DNA from: Mesostigma viride
Lineage: Eukaryota > Streptophyta > Mesostigmatophyceae > Mesostigmatales > Mesostigmataceae
Assembly (NCBI GenBank): GCA_009746045.1
Contig: RPFO01000080.1
Coordinates: forward strand, 10,107,121-10,171,120
Length of the DNA: 64,000 nt
Reading direction: 5' to 3'
The notes under the pieces were generated by a model. It ran no database searches, was not told where the DNA came from, and was given only the letters and a program-made list of their open reading frames with translations. Both the position numbers and the translations under genes were made by a program. How positions within the stretch are numbered: position 1 is the stretch's first letter; each line of letters begins with the position of its first letter. Shown here one piece after another: positions 34,544-43,539 of the stretch.

Positions 34544-36859
34544 CTAGTGGCCATCCGTCTGGTAAGTGCCACGAGAGGCCAGCAGGACCTCCAGGTAGGC
34601 CTGGTAGTGAGCCACATCCTCAACATTGTCATGCCTATCTACAGTGAGGAAAACATCGGCCCACACGCCGTCAGGAAAGAGGCCCAGGAAGGCCCAGTAA
34701 TACCTATGCTGCGTGAGGACGACCTGGCCACGGGCCCAGTCCAGAAAGCCACAGGCAAAGAGGCGAAGGAAAGGCTCTACCGCGATCAGGCAAAGGGCCC
34801 GCAGGAGGAGGCAATGATACCGAATCCGAGGGCGCAGACCCGTCGGGAAGAACAGGTCCACCAGGGGCTCCACGTTGGACGGCCACAACCGGATGTGCCG
34901 AATCTCGCGGGAGCGCCACCGACGAACACACTGTCGCGACCCGAATGTCTCTAGGTAGTCGCTGGCACGAGGGGGAGGGTGACCGCGGGAGTCTAGACCC
35001 TGACCCGGGATAGGCACCGGGCGGCGGGCATCCCACTCAAGGATGGGCTGGAGGACCGTAGTGTACGCCGCACCCGGCACCGCAGGAAACTCTACTGTAA
35101 GGGCATCCGAAGCCATAATGCCCAGAGGGGGAGGGTAAGCCCACTGAAACCCACCGTAGGTGTCCAAGTCGTTGTGGCGCCTCGCCCAGCGATACAGGAC
35201 GCGCCGGACCAGGATCTCACCCTCGAACACCGGATCAGCTAAAATAACCATGTCGAACGGAGGCCGATCAGTCTCAATGGGTAGGCCACGATCCCGGGGC
35301 GCCCGACACACCTGGGAGAACCCATAGGACATGGGAGAGATGGCAAGCTCAGCAGAGGCGCGCGGCAGGTCACACTGTCGCCGGCAGGCGAGTGCGGACA
35401 TACCATACCCCGGAATGGGCGTGTCACGCGACTCCGGCGTCGCGTGCACCACAGAAGGAGCCCTGTCCCGATCACCCTGGGACAACTCCCTGAGGGAATC
35501 GGCAGCGCGGGTGGCGCGAGGATCCTGACCGGTGGACCGAACAACCGCGGCCAAAGACCGCGAGGCCGAAGGAGGAGGGACCGGAGCAGGGGCTGACGCA
35601 GGGGCAGGAGCCGACACCGACGCAGGGGGCACTGGTAAAACAGGAGGTCGCGCCGGACCTGAAGCCAGAGAGGGCCGTGACGGACCCACCAACGACGCAG
35701 GCGCGCCGGTCTCCGTTGCCGGTGCACCCTCAGGCCACATGTTGAAAATGGGGCCCGTAGGGACAGGCAGTCCTGCATAAGATTGACTACCATCCAGGCC
35801 CCAGTCAGGAACCGGAATCCTCTGCGGAGGACCACCCTCCCAAAGTCTGGGAAGCCCGCTAGTATCGCCAAAGAAACCCCGCGACGTCTGCGCCTGAGCG
35901 GGAGGAGGCTCGGAAGCAGCGACGGAGGGCGAGCTAACAGGGGCAGTAGACTCCCGCGTAGGCGCAGGTAGAGCGGTAACAGGCGCAGAGGCAGCAGGAG
36001 TCGCAGGAGCCGCAGGAACCACAGCGACCGCGGGCGCAGGCGGGGGCGCGGGCGAAGCCGTAGTCGCCGGGGCGACAGAAGGGGTAGGGGGCGCGGATCC
36101 AGCCGGCGTGGCCGGGACCTGCGCCTGGGCCGCAAGGAAGGCCCCAAACGCCGTGGTCAAAGACTGGATCTGAGCCTGCATAGCCGAGACCGTCGCCGAA
36201 AGAGGATCAGGCAAACCCGAAGGGGTAGGCTCCACTGCGACATCCCGGGTCGACCGAGGGGACGACGGGACCGGAGAGGGAGGGACAGACACCGAGGAGG
36301 CGGACGCAGCGCTCGAGGCAGAATAATCTGGAGTATAATGTACCTCGGCTGGGGCGCCCGAAGGGGTAGGACCACTAACCGCTAGTCCCGCCGACTGATC
36401 AGCTATCTCCATGAACTCTACGGCCCGTAAAAGGTCGCAGGGGTTCTCGTCTACCTCAGCATCACCCTCAGCTGGAAGCCACGGGAACACCTCCCGTAGG
36501 CAGGTACGGCCCACAGGAGTGGAGAGGTAGGAGAACACACGGCAACACCGGAGAACCGCATCTATCTGCCCCAAGGCGGGACAGCTGGAACCACACCCCA
36601 ACAAACAGTGTCCGGCATCATCGAAACCGTGCAGGACAAGCTGGTGCGGCTCATCAGGGGAAGGACCATACCACGTGACCCCGAAGAGGGCCGCCCTGAC
36701 TAAGCTCGCATGTTGGGCCTGAAGGGCCGGCTGCACAACGCCACCCCGGTAACATGATCGCGACACCCAACGGCCCGGAAGGACCTCGAAATACAGCTCA
36801 GGGTCCGGTAGGGGCAGGGACGGCAGCGGGCTCTCAGCCGGAGGGGTAGGCTCTGTCAT
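34544..36859 (-). CDS. ORF3 of Gypsy-like element, unknown function
   Basis: 771 residues in the place where env or integrase would be. Its ATG (36859-36857) overlaps the pol stop as ATGA, a layout that suggests stop-and-restart translation. An earlier GTG is possible but unlikely in a eukaryote. Residues about 1-170 look globular (LPGRWVSRSCYRGG, several Cys). About 180-500 are Pro/Ala/Ser-rich with a short amphipathic helix (VSAMQAQIQSLTTAFGAFL). About 510-771 look globular again and are aromatic and Arg-rich (LVRRVLYRWARRHND, RIRYHCLLLRALCLI, RYYWAFLGLFPDG). I see no integrase HHCC or DDE, no signal peptide and no convincing fusion or membrane segment. It could be a gag-like or accessory protein. 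Confidence 0.7.
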   Translation of the reverse strand: MTEPTPPAESPLPSLPLPDPELYFEVLPGRWVSRSCYRGGVVQPALQAQHASLVRAALFGVTWYGPSPDEPHQLVLHGFDDAGHCLLGCGSSCPALGQIDAVLRCCRVFSYLSTPVGRTCLREVFPWLPAEGDAEVDENPCDLLRAVEFMEIADQSAGLAVSGPTPSGAPAEVHYTPDYSASSAASASSVSVPPSPVPSSPRSTRDVAVEPTPSGLPDPLSATVSAMQAQIQSLTTAFGAFLAAQAQVPATPAGSAPPTPSVAPATTASPAPPPAPAVAVVPAAPATPAASAPVTALPAPTRESTAPVSSPSVAASEPPPAQAQTSRGFFGDTSGLPRLWEGGPPQRIPVPDWGLDGSQSYAGLPVPTGPIFNMWPEGAPATETGAPASLVGPSRPSLASGPARPPVLPVPPASVSAPAPASAPAPVPPPSASRSLAAVVRSTGQDPRATRAADSLRELSQGDRDRAPSVVHATPESRDTPIPGYGMSALACRRQCDLPRASAELAISPMSYGFSQVCRAPRDRGLPIETDRPPFDMVILADPVFEGEILVRRVLYRWARRHNDLDTYGGFQWAYPPPLGIMASDALTVEFPAVPGAAYTTVLQPILEWDARRPVPIPGQGLDSRGHPPPRASDYLETFGSRQCVRRWRSREIRHIRLWPSNVEPLVDLFFPTGLRPRIRYHCLLLRALCLIAVEPFLRLFACGFLDWARGQVVLTQHRYYWAFLGLFPDGVWADVFLTVDRHDNVEDVAHYQAYLEVLLASRGTYQTDGH

Positions 36860-39534
36860 GACGGCTGCGGAGGGGAGGGGACAACCAACCACCCGTCGAC
36901 AGCAGACATAACATAAGAGAGGAGAAGGCCTACGACTAGAGCTTGTGCATCTGGTACTATGTTATCTACACCCTTGACATACTGAAGTTTAAAAGGGGAA
37001 AACTGTGCTAAAAATTCCATCCAGCGCGCTTGCCGAGGGGTAAGGTTGGGTTGGGAGAGAAGATGGGTAAGGGGACGATGATCCGTTTGGATAACTAACC
37101 TATAAGGATCTAGCTCACAGGGTTCATTCAGGCAGACATCAAATTGAGCACCTTTAAGGAAGTGCTGCCACGCGTGGCAACAATACACCACCGCTAAGAG
37201 TTCCTGCTGGTGGACAGGATAGTTACGCTCCGCAGGGAGCATTGTCCTAGAGATATATTCAATTGGCTGTAAGCCCTGACCCTGATCCTGGAGAAGGACA
37301 CCACCTATAGCTACTTTACTAGCATCTGTAGCCACAACAAAGGGTTTAGTAGTATCCGGTAGGATGAGTACAGGAGGGGAAAGGAGTAGGGATTTTAGGC
37401 ACTGAAAAGCAGACTGACACTCACTACTCCAAACAAAGGGGATATCCTTCTTTAATAAATGATTAATAGGGGCTGCTATAGTGGCGAAACGCGGGATAAA
37501 ACGCCTATAGTAAGAAGCAATTCCTAGGAAACTACGTACACCTTTAACGTCGGTAGGAGTAGGCCATTCCTGAATTGACTTAGTTTTATCCGGGTCGGTA
37601 GCGACCCCGGCATCTGACAGAACGTGCCCTAAAAATGGGACACTCCTACCCGAACGCACTTTAGCACGGCGCGCCCACAAAGAATTTTCAGCCATTATTT
37701 CTAATACTTTCTTTAAATCACGTAGGTGCGTTTCAAAATCAGGAGAGTAAATAAGAATATCATCTAAGTAAGCTTGAGCACAAGAACGGTCATGCTCAGA
37801 TAAAGAAACAGAGGAGAAGGAGGGATCCTTTAGATCAGAGGACACCTGAGGAAGATGAGAATTTCCCATAACAGGTCTAAGCACTTCATTCATTAACATT
37901 TGAAAAGAGGCAGGCGAGTTACAGAGTCCCATAGCCGCTACTCTAAACTGGTAATGACCAAAAGGGGTAGCAAAGGCGGTTTTATGGCAATCCTCAGGAG
38001 CTATCCGCAACTGCCAAAAACCATCCGCACAATCCAGTACTGTGAAACAAGTGGAACCTTTAACCTTATTAAATATATCGTCAATACGAGGTAGAGGGTA
38101 TTTAGATTTCACAGTAATATCATTCAACTTCCTATAATCAGTAACTAGGCGAAACTTGCCATTTGGCTTAGGAACTAACAGGACACCAGCTGAGTAGGGG
38201 GAGTTACTAGGCTCTATCAATCCTGCTTCTAATAATGACACTAAAATCTGTTTTAGTTCCTTTAACTCGGTAGGGCCCATTCTATACATCGGAGAGTGCG
38301 TAGGAACTGCACCGTCCTTGATAACTACACGGTGTAAAACAGAACGAGGAGGAGGATAAGAAGGAGTCTTTTCTTCAAATACTTTTGAGGAATCTATCAC
38401 AGCCATGTATCTTACTATTTCATTTTCAGTAAATCCTACTCCTATTGTATCCACTGTATTTACATCTATATCCACACTATTGTTAGTGATAGGTATCTGT
38501 TGTACTTCTAACTGAAGGAACATACATAATAGGTATCCATTTTGCTTTAATTCAGAACGTAATTCGTCATTTGACATTATTACTTCAGGTATAGGTCTTA
38601 CAGGAGGATCAACAGGTGTAGGAGGAGTAATATCTACCAAGGATAAATTTTCCAATCTATAATGACGTTCAGGTACCCAGTAAGAGCTATCTGGAAACCA
38701 AATGACCATGGTATCATAATTAATAGTAATCTTATTATCCTGGTGCCAATCTAATCCTAGTAATACATCAGCGGTAGTGATAGGGCCTATAGTGGCCGTC
38801 AGGTTGACAGTACGTCCTTGTATAACCATGGGAAGGGACACCGTACCCGGGGAATGACTGGTGCGACCATCAGCATAATGAACAGTAACGGGTTTGGTGT
38901 GAGGGGTAGGGACTAGTCCTAAACGTCTAACTAGGGCCTCGCTCACAAAGGAGCTAGCCGCACCGCTATCTACCAACACAGAGACATTCAAGAGTTCATC
39001 AGCATGCAAGAAGGGGTCTACAACAGTGTGAGGGACGGTTAAACCACCATTCAAGAACATAAGAGGACGCACACGTAGTGGTAGGGATGATTCAGCTCCT
39101 ACAGAGGTTATAAAAACAGGCAAGCAAAAATTAATATCTGGGGTACTATCTAAGGACCTGTCCAGGTTACCCCCGGCTGACAGGCCTACTGTTCCCCTCC
39201 CCCCCAAATCCATAGGAACGAACCCCGAAGAAGACCCTGGCGGAAAAGCCACTGCTGGAGGGTCACGAGGGATTGAAGAGGGTGCGGGAGCCTGATTATC
39301 ATAGGGGAACCCTGGGGATCCTGTCTGCACAGCATTCAGCCTACTAGGGGTAGCTGAAGGAATGCGTCCTGAAGTGGGACGAATAGGAGCACGCTGAGGG
39401 GTACGAGGAGGGCGAGCGTCGGGATGAGGGGGAGCACCCGAAAGGAACTTGGGGCACTCACGTTTAAGATGACCTACTTCCTTACAATGATAGCAGGTAA
39501 TATGAGAGACATCCAGAGCTGAAAGGTCAGTCAC
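36856..39534 (-). CDS. Gypsy-like Pol: zinc knuckle, protease, RT, RNase H
   Basis: About 892 residues, counted from the GTG at 39534; the frame is open further 5' and joins gag by a one-base shift near 39630. CYHCKEVGHLKREC (14-27) is a zinc knuckle. Protease: LVDSGAASSF (D189) and VLLGLDW. RT: PKPNGKFRLVTDYRKLN, TVLDCADGFW (D501), YLDD (589-592), FLGHVLSDAG. RNase H: ATDASKVAIGGVL (D737), HQQELLAV (E778), IQTDHRPL (D818). All catalytic residues are present. About 30 residues are inserted just before YLDD. After RNase H the frame ends within about 35 residues, so there is no integrase. The family call is certain. Confidence 0.93.
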   Translation of the reverse strand: MTDLSALDVSHITCYHCKEVGHLKRECPKFLSGAPPHPDARPPRTPQRAPIRPTSGRIPSATPSRLNAVQTGSPGFPYDNQAPAPSSIPRDPPAVAFPPGSSSGFVPMDLGGRGTVGLSAGGNLDRSLDSTPDINFCLPVFITSVGAESSLPLRVRPLMFLNGGLTVPHTVVDPFLHADELLNVSVLVDSGAASSFVSEALVRRLGLVPTPHTKPVTVHYADGRTSHSPGTVSLPMVIQGRTVNLTATIGPITTADVLLGLDWHQDNKITINYDTMVIWFPDSSYWVPERHYRLENLSLVDITPPTPVDPPVRPIPEVIMSNDELRSELKQNGYLLCMFLQLEVQQIPITNNSVDIDVNTVDTIGVGFTENEIVRYMAVIDSSKVFEEKTPSYPPPRSVLHRVVIKDGAVPTHSPMYRMGPTELKELKQILVSLLEAGLIEPSNSPYSAGVLLVPKPNGKFRLVTDYRKLNDITVKSKYPLPRIDDIFNKVKGSTCFTVLDCADGFWQLRIAPEDCHKTAFATPFGHYQFRVAAMGLCNSPASFQMLMNEVLRPVMGNSHLPQVSSDLKDPSFSSVSLSEHDRSCAQAYLDDILIYSPDFETHLRDLKKVLEIMAENSLWARRAKVRSGRSVPFLGHVLSDAGVATDPDKTKSIQEWPTPTDVKGVRSFLGIASYYRRFIPRFATIAAPINHLLKKDIPFVWSSECQSAFQCLKSLLLSPPVLILPDTTKPFVVATDASKVAIGGVLLQDQGQGLQPIEYISRTMLPAERNYPVHQQELLAVVYCCHAWQHFLKGAQFDVCLNEPCELDPYRLVIQTDHRPLTHLLSQPNLTPRQARWMEFLAQFSPFKLQYVKGVDNIVPDAQALVVGLLLSYVMSAVDGWLVVPSPPQPS

Positions 39535-39551
39535 ACAGATATCTAATTCTT

Positions 39552-40303
39552 CTACATAGGAGTTCTCCTCCTCAGGGGTAAGGATAATATTATTAATACG
39601 GGAACGGGTAGGAAGAGAAGGGTGGAGAAGAAATCTGCTACACGTAAAAGATGCTGGCGCACATGCTTGAGGGGCAGGTCAGTAAAACGGTAGGCAGAGA
39701 ACTGGCGCTTGACTTCACGCAATAAGGGTCTACTGAGGCCCTGAAGGAAGCGAGCACGTACTTCTGCACCCGACAAATCCCTAATTCGTACCATCTGAGC
39801 ATCAAACTCTTTCATATATTCTTTGAAGGACTTGGTACCCTGCTGCAAGGTGCCAAAGGATAATCTATCCTGCCAATCTGCATCGGGAGGGACTAAATGG
39901 TTCTCTAAACGCTTGAACAATTCTGCTACAGAGTTTGGGTAGGCATGAGAGGCAAGAGACTCACACTGAATGAGGTTAGCAAGTTCAGGAGTAATGCAGG
40001 TAGTAAGATAATGAGGAACTAGTACAGCATCAGAGAGGCGCCACCTATTGTGGTTCTGCCAGGACTCTGTGTTCTGGGTGAGCAACATAATGAAGGTGAA
40101 AAACTGTTGAGGGGTAGACTTGACATCCAGCTTAGGAAGGTTGGCAAAGAGGGGAAGAGCAGGAGGCTTAGGGGGATTAGAAGAATCAGTTTTTCCCATA
40201 GGGCCACTATCTTCCACTGCTACATAAGCGGGATAGAAGGAAGGGATAGGAAAAGTCTTGGGTAGGGGTCTAGAGGGAGCCACCGTTTCCGGATGGTGCC
40301 CAT
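39552..40303 (-). CDS. Gag of Gypsy-like element
   Basis: A capsid-type retrotransposon Gag: FANLPKLDV, PQQFFTFIMLL, AELFKRLENHL, DWQDRLSFGTLQQGTKSFKEY, RARFLQGLSRPLLREV. It ends in a different frame from the zinc knuckle that follows in pol, so Gag-Pol would need a one-base shift near 39630 (TTTCTTCTCC). At the N-terminus the likely ATG is 40303 (MGTIRKR) in a third frame, and the frame changes near 40283. The open frame from 40283 starts only at GTG. As the LTRs look identical, these shifts are either programmed or very recent damage. Confidence 0.8.
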
Positions 40304-41035
40304 AGAGAAGGGGACAGTATATTGCTCACGAAGAGAGGAATAGGCAAAATGATCATAATTCCTATCATCTAGGGCATGGTACTGAAATCATTATTAACTT
40401 CTAAATCAGCCACACGGGTAGGACCTGGGCAGCCTCATAGGCCGTCTCAGGGTAGGACCAGGAAGCAGGTGGGAAAAAGGGACTGCACTAGGGCGCCCAG
40501 AAGGGCCGACAGGGGCGAGGTACGACCCGTGTTAATAGCAGGCATGAAGGCACAGGGTGGGAAGGAGGCCTAGGAGCATTGTTAGTGTGTGAGGACCTGC
40601 TGGAGGGTGAGCCAAGGTTGCAGAGGGGCAGGGGCCTGGTTCACAACGAAAGAAGGTCCTCACTAAATCTGACTTGGGAAATACGTTGTTCATAGGTAGG
40701 TGGGGTAATTGAGGGACGACGGCGACCACCAGCAGCAGGAGAAGGCGGTGAGGTACGCAGAATACCTTGAGGAGTGAGATGGTGTACCGTTTCAAGGAGT
40801 CCCGTCGGTTACCACGAGTATTGTATTGTTAATGTTATTAGTAGTATTATTATTATTATTTAGTAGGAGTATTGGTAGGTATAGGCGACAGGTTACCACC
40901 CATTGGATCCATTTTTGTTTAAGTAAATGATCAAAAATCTAACTGAAAGCAGCAAGGATAAAGGACAAGGCCTAATATAAGGCAAGGAAAGAAAAGGAAA
41001 AGATTTTAATGGTTTAAAGAAAGGAACAATTTAAA
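40304..41035 (-). other. Spacer between HBD ORF and gag
   Basis: No clear gene. A short coding-like stretch before 40303 (FAYSSLREQYTVPFSMG) runs into gag in frame with its ATG but has a stop upstream at about 40384. It may be an exon or a remnant. There is a run of ATT/AGT triplets at about 40830-40870. Confidence 0.45.
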
Positions 41036-41428
41036 TCAGTCCTTTTTAACAACAGTAATGGATAGGGAACCGAATTCCAAGGTGAGAGGAGTATCTAAGC
41101 TAGATGAGGATGCAGCCCTCTTAGGGGGAGACGAAGGAGGGGTAGCAAAATCTAGAGCTTCTACAGGAGGGCGACCATGAGGAGTAGAACGTACGTGTAG
41201 GCCTAGATCTGATACGCTATGGTCTATAAGGAATTGTTGAGCTTCCTCGAAGGTAACAAATTTCTTATACCTAATTACATTATATGTACGGTTTTGCACT
41301 ATCTTCCTAGCATCTGACCAAGAGAGGAAAATGGCTGACCATTGAGGGGTAATAACTACGTAATACTTAGCTAAACTATTATCACTAGATGAATGGGAAG
41401 GCGCAGTAAAAACACGACGTTGACTCAT
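41036..41428 (-). CDS. RNase H1-type hybrid-binding (viroplasmin-like) domain ORF
   Basis: 130 residues, ATG at 41428. Residues about 22-68 have the pattern of the small domain found at the N-terminus of eukaryotic RNase H1 and in caulimovirus protein VI: KYYVVITPQWSAIF, then SWSDARKIV, YKKFVTFEEAQQFL. That domain binds RNA/DNA hybrids. The rest is Ser/Pro-rich and probably disordered. It is a separate ORF between the 5' LTR leader and gag. I infer a role in handling RNA or reverse-transcription intermediates. The domain call is from motif pattern only, but the match is good. Confidence 0.72.
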   Translation of the reverse strand: MSQRRVFTAPSHSSSDNSLAKYYVVITPQWSAIFLSWSDARKIVQNRTYNVIRYKKFVTFEEAQQFLIDHSVSDLGLHVRSTPHGRPPVEALDFATPPSSPPKRAASSSSLDTPLTLEFGSLSITVVKKD

Positions 41429-41945
41429 GATAACTCACCTGGCGTGTCTTGTGATGTCAAGCTAGACGAGGTAGGGGTAGGCGACTTAGCTTGACGATCT
41501 GGATCACCGAAAGAAGAAGGAGGGCGGGAGTTTCCAGCTCTCGTCCTAAGTCAGCGGCCGGATATCCCAGCGCTCGTCCTAACACAGCGCCCCGTAACTC
41601 TGCGGGTGCGGCCGTCTAATAAAGCAGCAGCACAAGGAAAAAGGTGTAGGTACGGCGACGCTAATCGTCTCCGAACAGTAATACTCCCCGATCTAAGGCA
41701 GGAAACAACCGTAAGCAGGAAAACAAGGCGAAGGACAGGCTAACTACGAAAGGATTTATCCGCTGTGAGCAGGTCTAGCTTCTAGGTAAAGCGTGTCCCG
41801 AAACGGGCAGCACGACGCTCCTAGCTTGAAGGCGACCCGCCCATTACCTATCAAGGAAGTGTCGACTTCTTGTTCCTGGACGCGGAAGGGGTCTTGAAAA
41901 GGTGTATGTGGCAAGGGATAGTCGTCTCGTTCACTACCTACTGAA
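41429..41945 (-). other. Leader of Gypsy-like element
   Basis: Non-coding leader between the primer-binding site and the HBD ORF. An open frame that crosses the LTR border (41756-42130) has no recognisable content. Confidence 0.5.
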
Positions 41946-41960
41946 GTTCCTCCGGAACCA
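41946..41960 (-). promoter_or_regulatory. tRNA primer-binding site
   Basis: On the minus strand TGGTTCCGGAGGAAC begins one base after the 5' LTR. TGG pairs with the CCA end of a tRNA. The exact tRNA was not identified. Confidence 0.7.
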
Positions 41961-41961
41961 T

Positions 41962-42533
41962 TGTTACGCCGCGGATATCTACCTCCACCTCTACCTCTAA
42001 TGGGCCTGATACTACCTAAACTGGTCAGGCCTCCTCTACTTAACCCTCTGGCGAAAGACGAACGTGACGGAGCTGATCTCAATGCATTAACGTAAGTGTT
42101 GCTATAATACGCCATACAACCATTTACCAAAACCCGTTTACTCCAGGAATAGAGGAAGGAAACACAACTACACTGCCGTGACCCAAGCCTAAATGTGTTA
42201 ATTCATTTAACACACGCCGAGTGACCACACAAGGAGTGGAACGTGCATAAATGGTCACCAACGGTCCAACAGGCTCGGGCCGACCTGGCCCTCGCCTGCA
42301 GAACCACAGAAACACAGGCAGGTGCACAGATGCACGCCGGTCCACTACATTCTACAAAAGGATAAGGATCACTAATATAGTACGCGGCGCGGCGCCCAAA
42401 GGCACCCAATATACCACAGTACTGTTACGGGGACAATCATGTCCAAACTAGAACTGCACGTAACCTAGGAACAACCGAGGCCATGGACCTAATTTACGTC
42501 CGTAACTACAACGAATTGTTACGCGACGTAACA
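41962..42533 (-). repeat. 5' LTR of Gypsy-like element
   Basis: TG...CA ends; followed by the second CCGGG at 42534-42538. Confidence 0.93.
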
Positions 42534-43512
42534 CCGGGGTGGCTGGGATGCGATGGTGGCCGTCTGCTCCGCTATCTTGGGGACCTGTGAGGCCAGGGCC
42601 TCGGTGTGGGCGGTGATGGCTTCAAGCTTCTTCATGAGCACGCCGCACTTGCCCTCCACCTGGTTAAGGCGAGAGACAAGTGCAGCGTGCGTTTCCGATG
42701 CCTGTGCCGCGGTGTGCAGCGTCGTGAACTGGGGCTGGAGCTTGTGGACGACCTTGGTTTCCACATTGGAGACCCGGGCCTCCACCGTGTTGAGCGTCGT
42801 GTTCAGCGAGGTCAGCTTCTCGGCCAACGGCCAGGTCACGTGCTCCTCCAGCACTGCTCGGATGTCGTCCTTGCAGAGGGAGGAAGCCGATGTGGCTGTC
42901 GGCCGCGCAGGCTGGGCTGGGGTGCGGATCTTGGCGGCGATTTTGTCGATAGGTAGCTGGTAGAAGCTGCACATGATGGCGAGGCGGTGGTCGTATGCTG
43001 GCGGGGTGAGGAACCTCTCCACGTTCTCGGCGTGGATGGGCGCATAGGGCCCATGGAGCTTGTGTTCCTGTGCTAAGAAACGCACTATTTCGACGCATTC
43101 TGCTTTGGACAGTTGCATCCATTTGCTGAAAGAAAAGCGGTCGTCATTTGGTAGGTACTCAAATAGCTGTCGCCATTTGTGGGCGTAGCAGGGTTTCTTG
43201 GGCTCTGGCGAGGCGCTTGGCGATGGGTTTGCTGGCGGTGGGTTGGCGGGCCCAGAAGGCTGGGCCAGGACGATGGCGAGTGGGTTCGGTTCGGAGCCGG
43301 CAAGCTCCTTTTCCAAACCTCGTTTTGCTTTTGGGGCCGTCATAGCTGCTTGTCACGTGCGTAACTTTGGCAACACTGCGTTTCAGCCGTAACCGATTAT
43401 ACTGGCATGTGCGTCTCAAAAAAGCGCATCGAATGCAAGTGGTCTGACCGAATTTGGGGCTCAGACGCAAGAGATCTGAACTCCGCCGTCAGCCATGCCG
43501 CCGTCAGCCATT
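42534..43512 (-). mobile_element. Half-LINE HL-2, 5'UTR and ORF1 N-terminal half
   Basis: Continuous with 32683-33595 once the Gypsy-like element and one CCGGG are removed. The 5'UTR (about 43375-43500) matches HL-1 at 2246-2371. Confidence 0.75.
42539..43343 (-). pseudogene. L1-like ORF1p, N-terminal half (interrupted)
   Basis: About 265 intact residues from ATG 43343. There is a basic start (KAKRGLEKEL), a Pro-rich linker, then a globular domain about residues 50-135 (KWRQLFEYL, CVEIVRFLAQEHKLHGP, HRLAIMCSFYQL) shared with HL-1. A heptad-rich stretch (about 170-270: LTSLNTTLNTVEARVSNVETKV, SRLNQVEGKCGVLMKKLEAI) is the expected trimerising coiled coil. The frame ends in the LTR. Joined to the other half it looks free of stops, so HL-2 was probably intact when the Gypsy-like element inserted. 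Confidence 0.7.
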
Positions 43513-43539
43513 TTCGTCGTAGTAACTAAATAAAGCTAG

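Larger units (their letters stand above)
33596..42533 (-). mobile_element. Ty3/Gypsy-like LTR retrotransposon without visible integrase
   Basis: Two 572-base LTRs start TGTTACGCCG and end GACGTAACA (TG...CA), flanked by CCGGG on both sides (33591-33595, 42534-42538). On the minus strand the order is 5' LTR, primer-binding site, leader, hybrid-binding-domain ORF (41428), gag (about 40303), protease-RT-RNase H (39534) and ORF3 (36859), then a C-rich (purine on minus) tract and the 3' LTR. The LTRs look identical, so it is very young. It splits a half-LINE ORF1. Confidence 0.93.

Noticed and set aside
35239-36147. 302-codon Arg/Leu/Pro-rich ORF overlapping ORF3
   Set aside because: Other-frame shadow of the Pro/Ala-rich part of ORF3.
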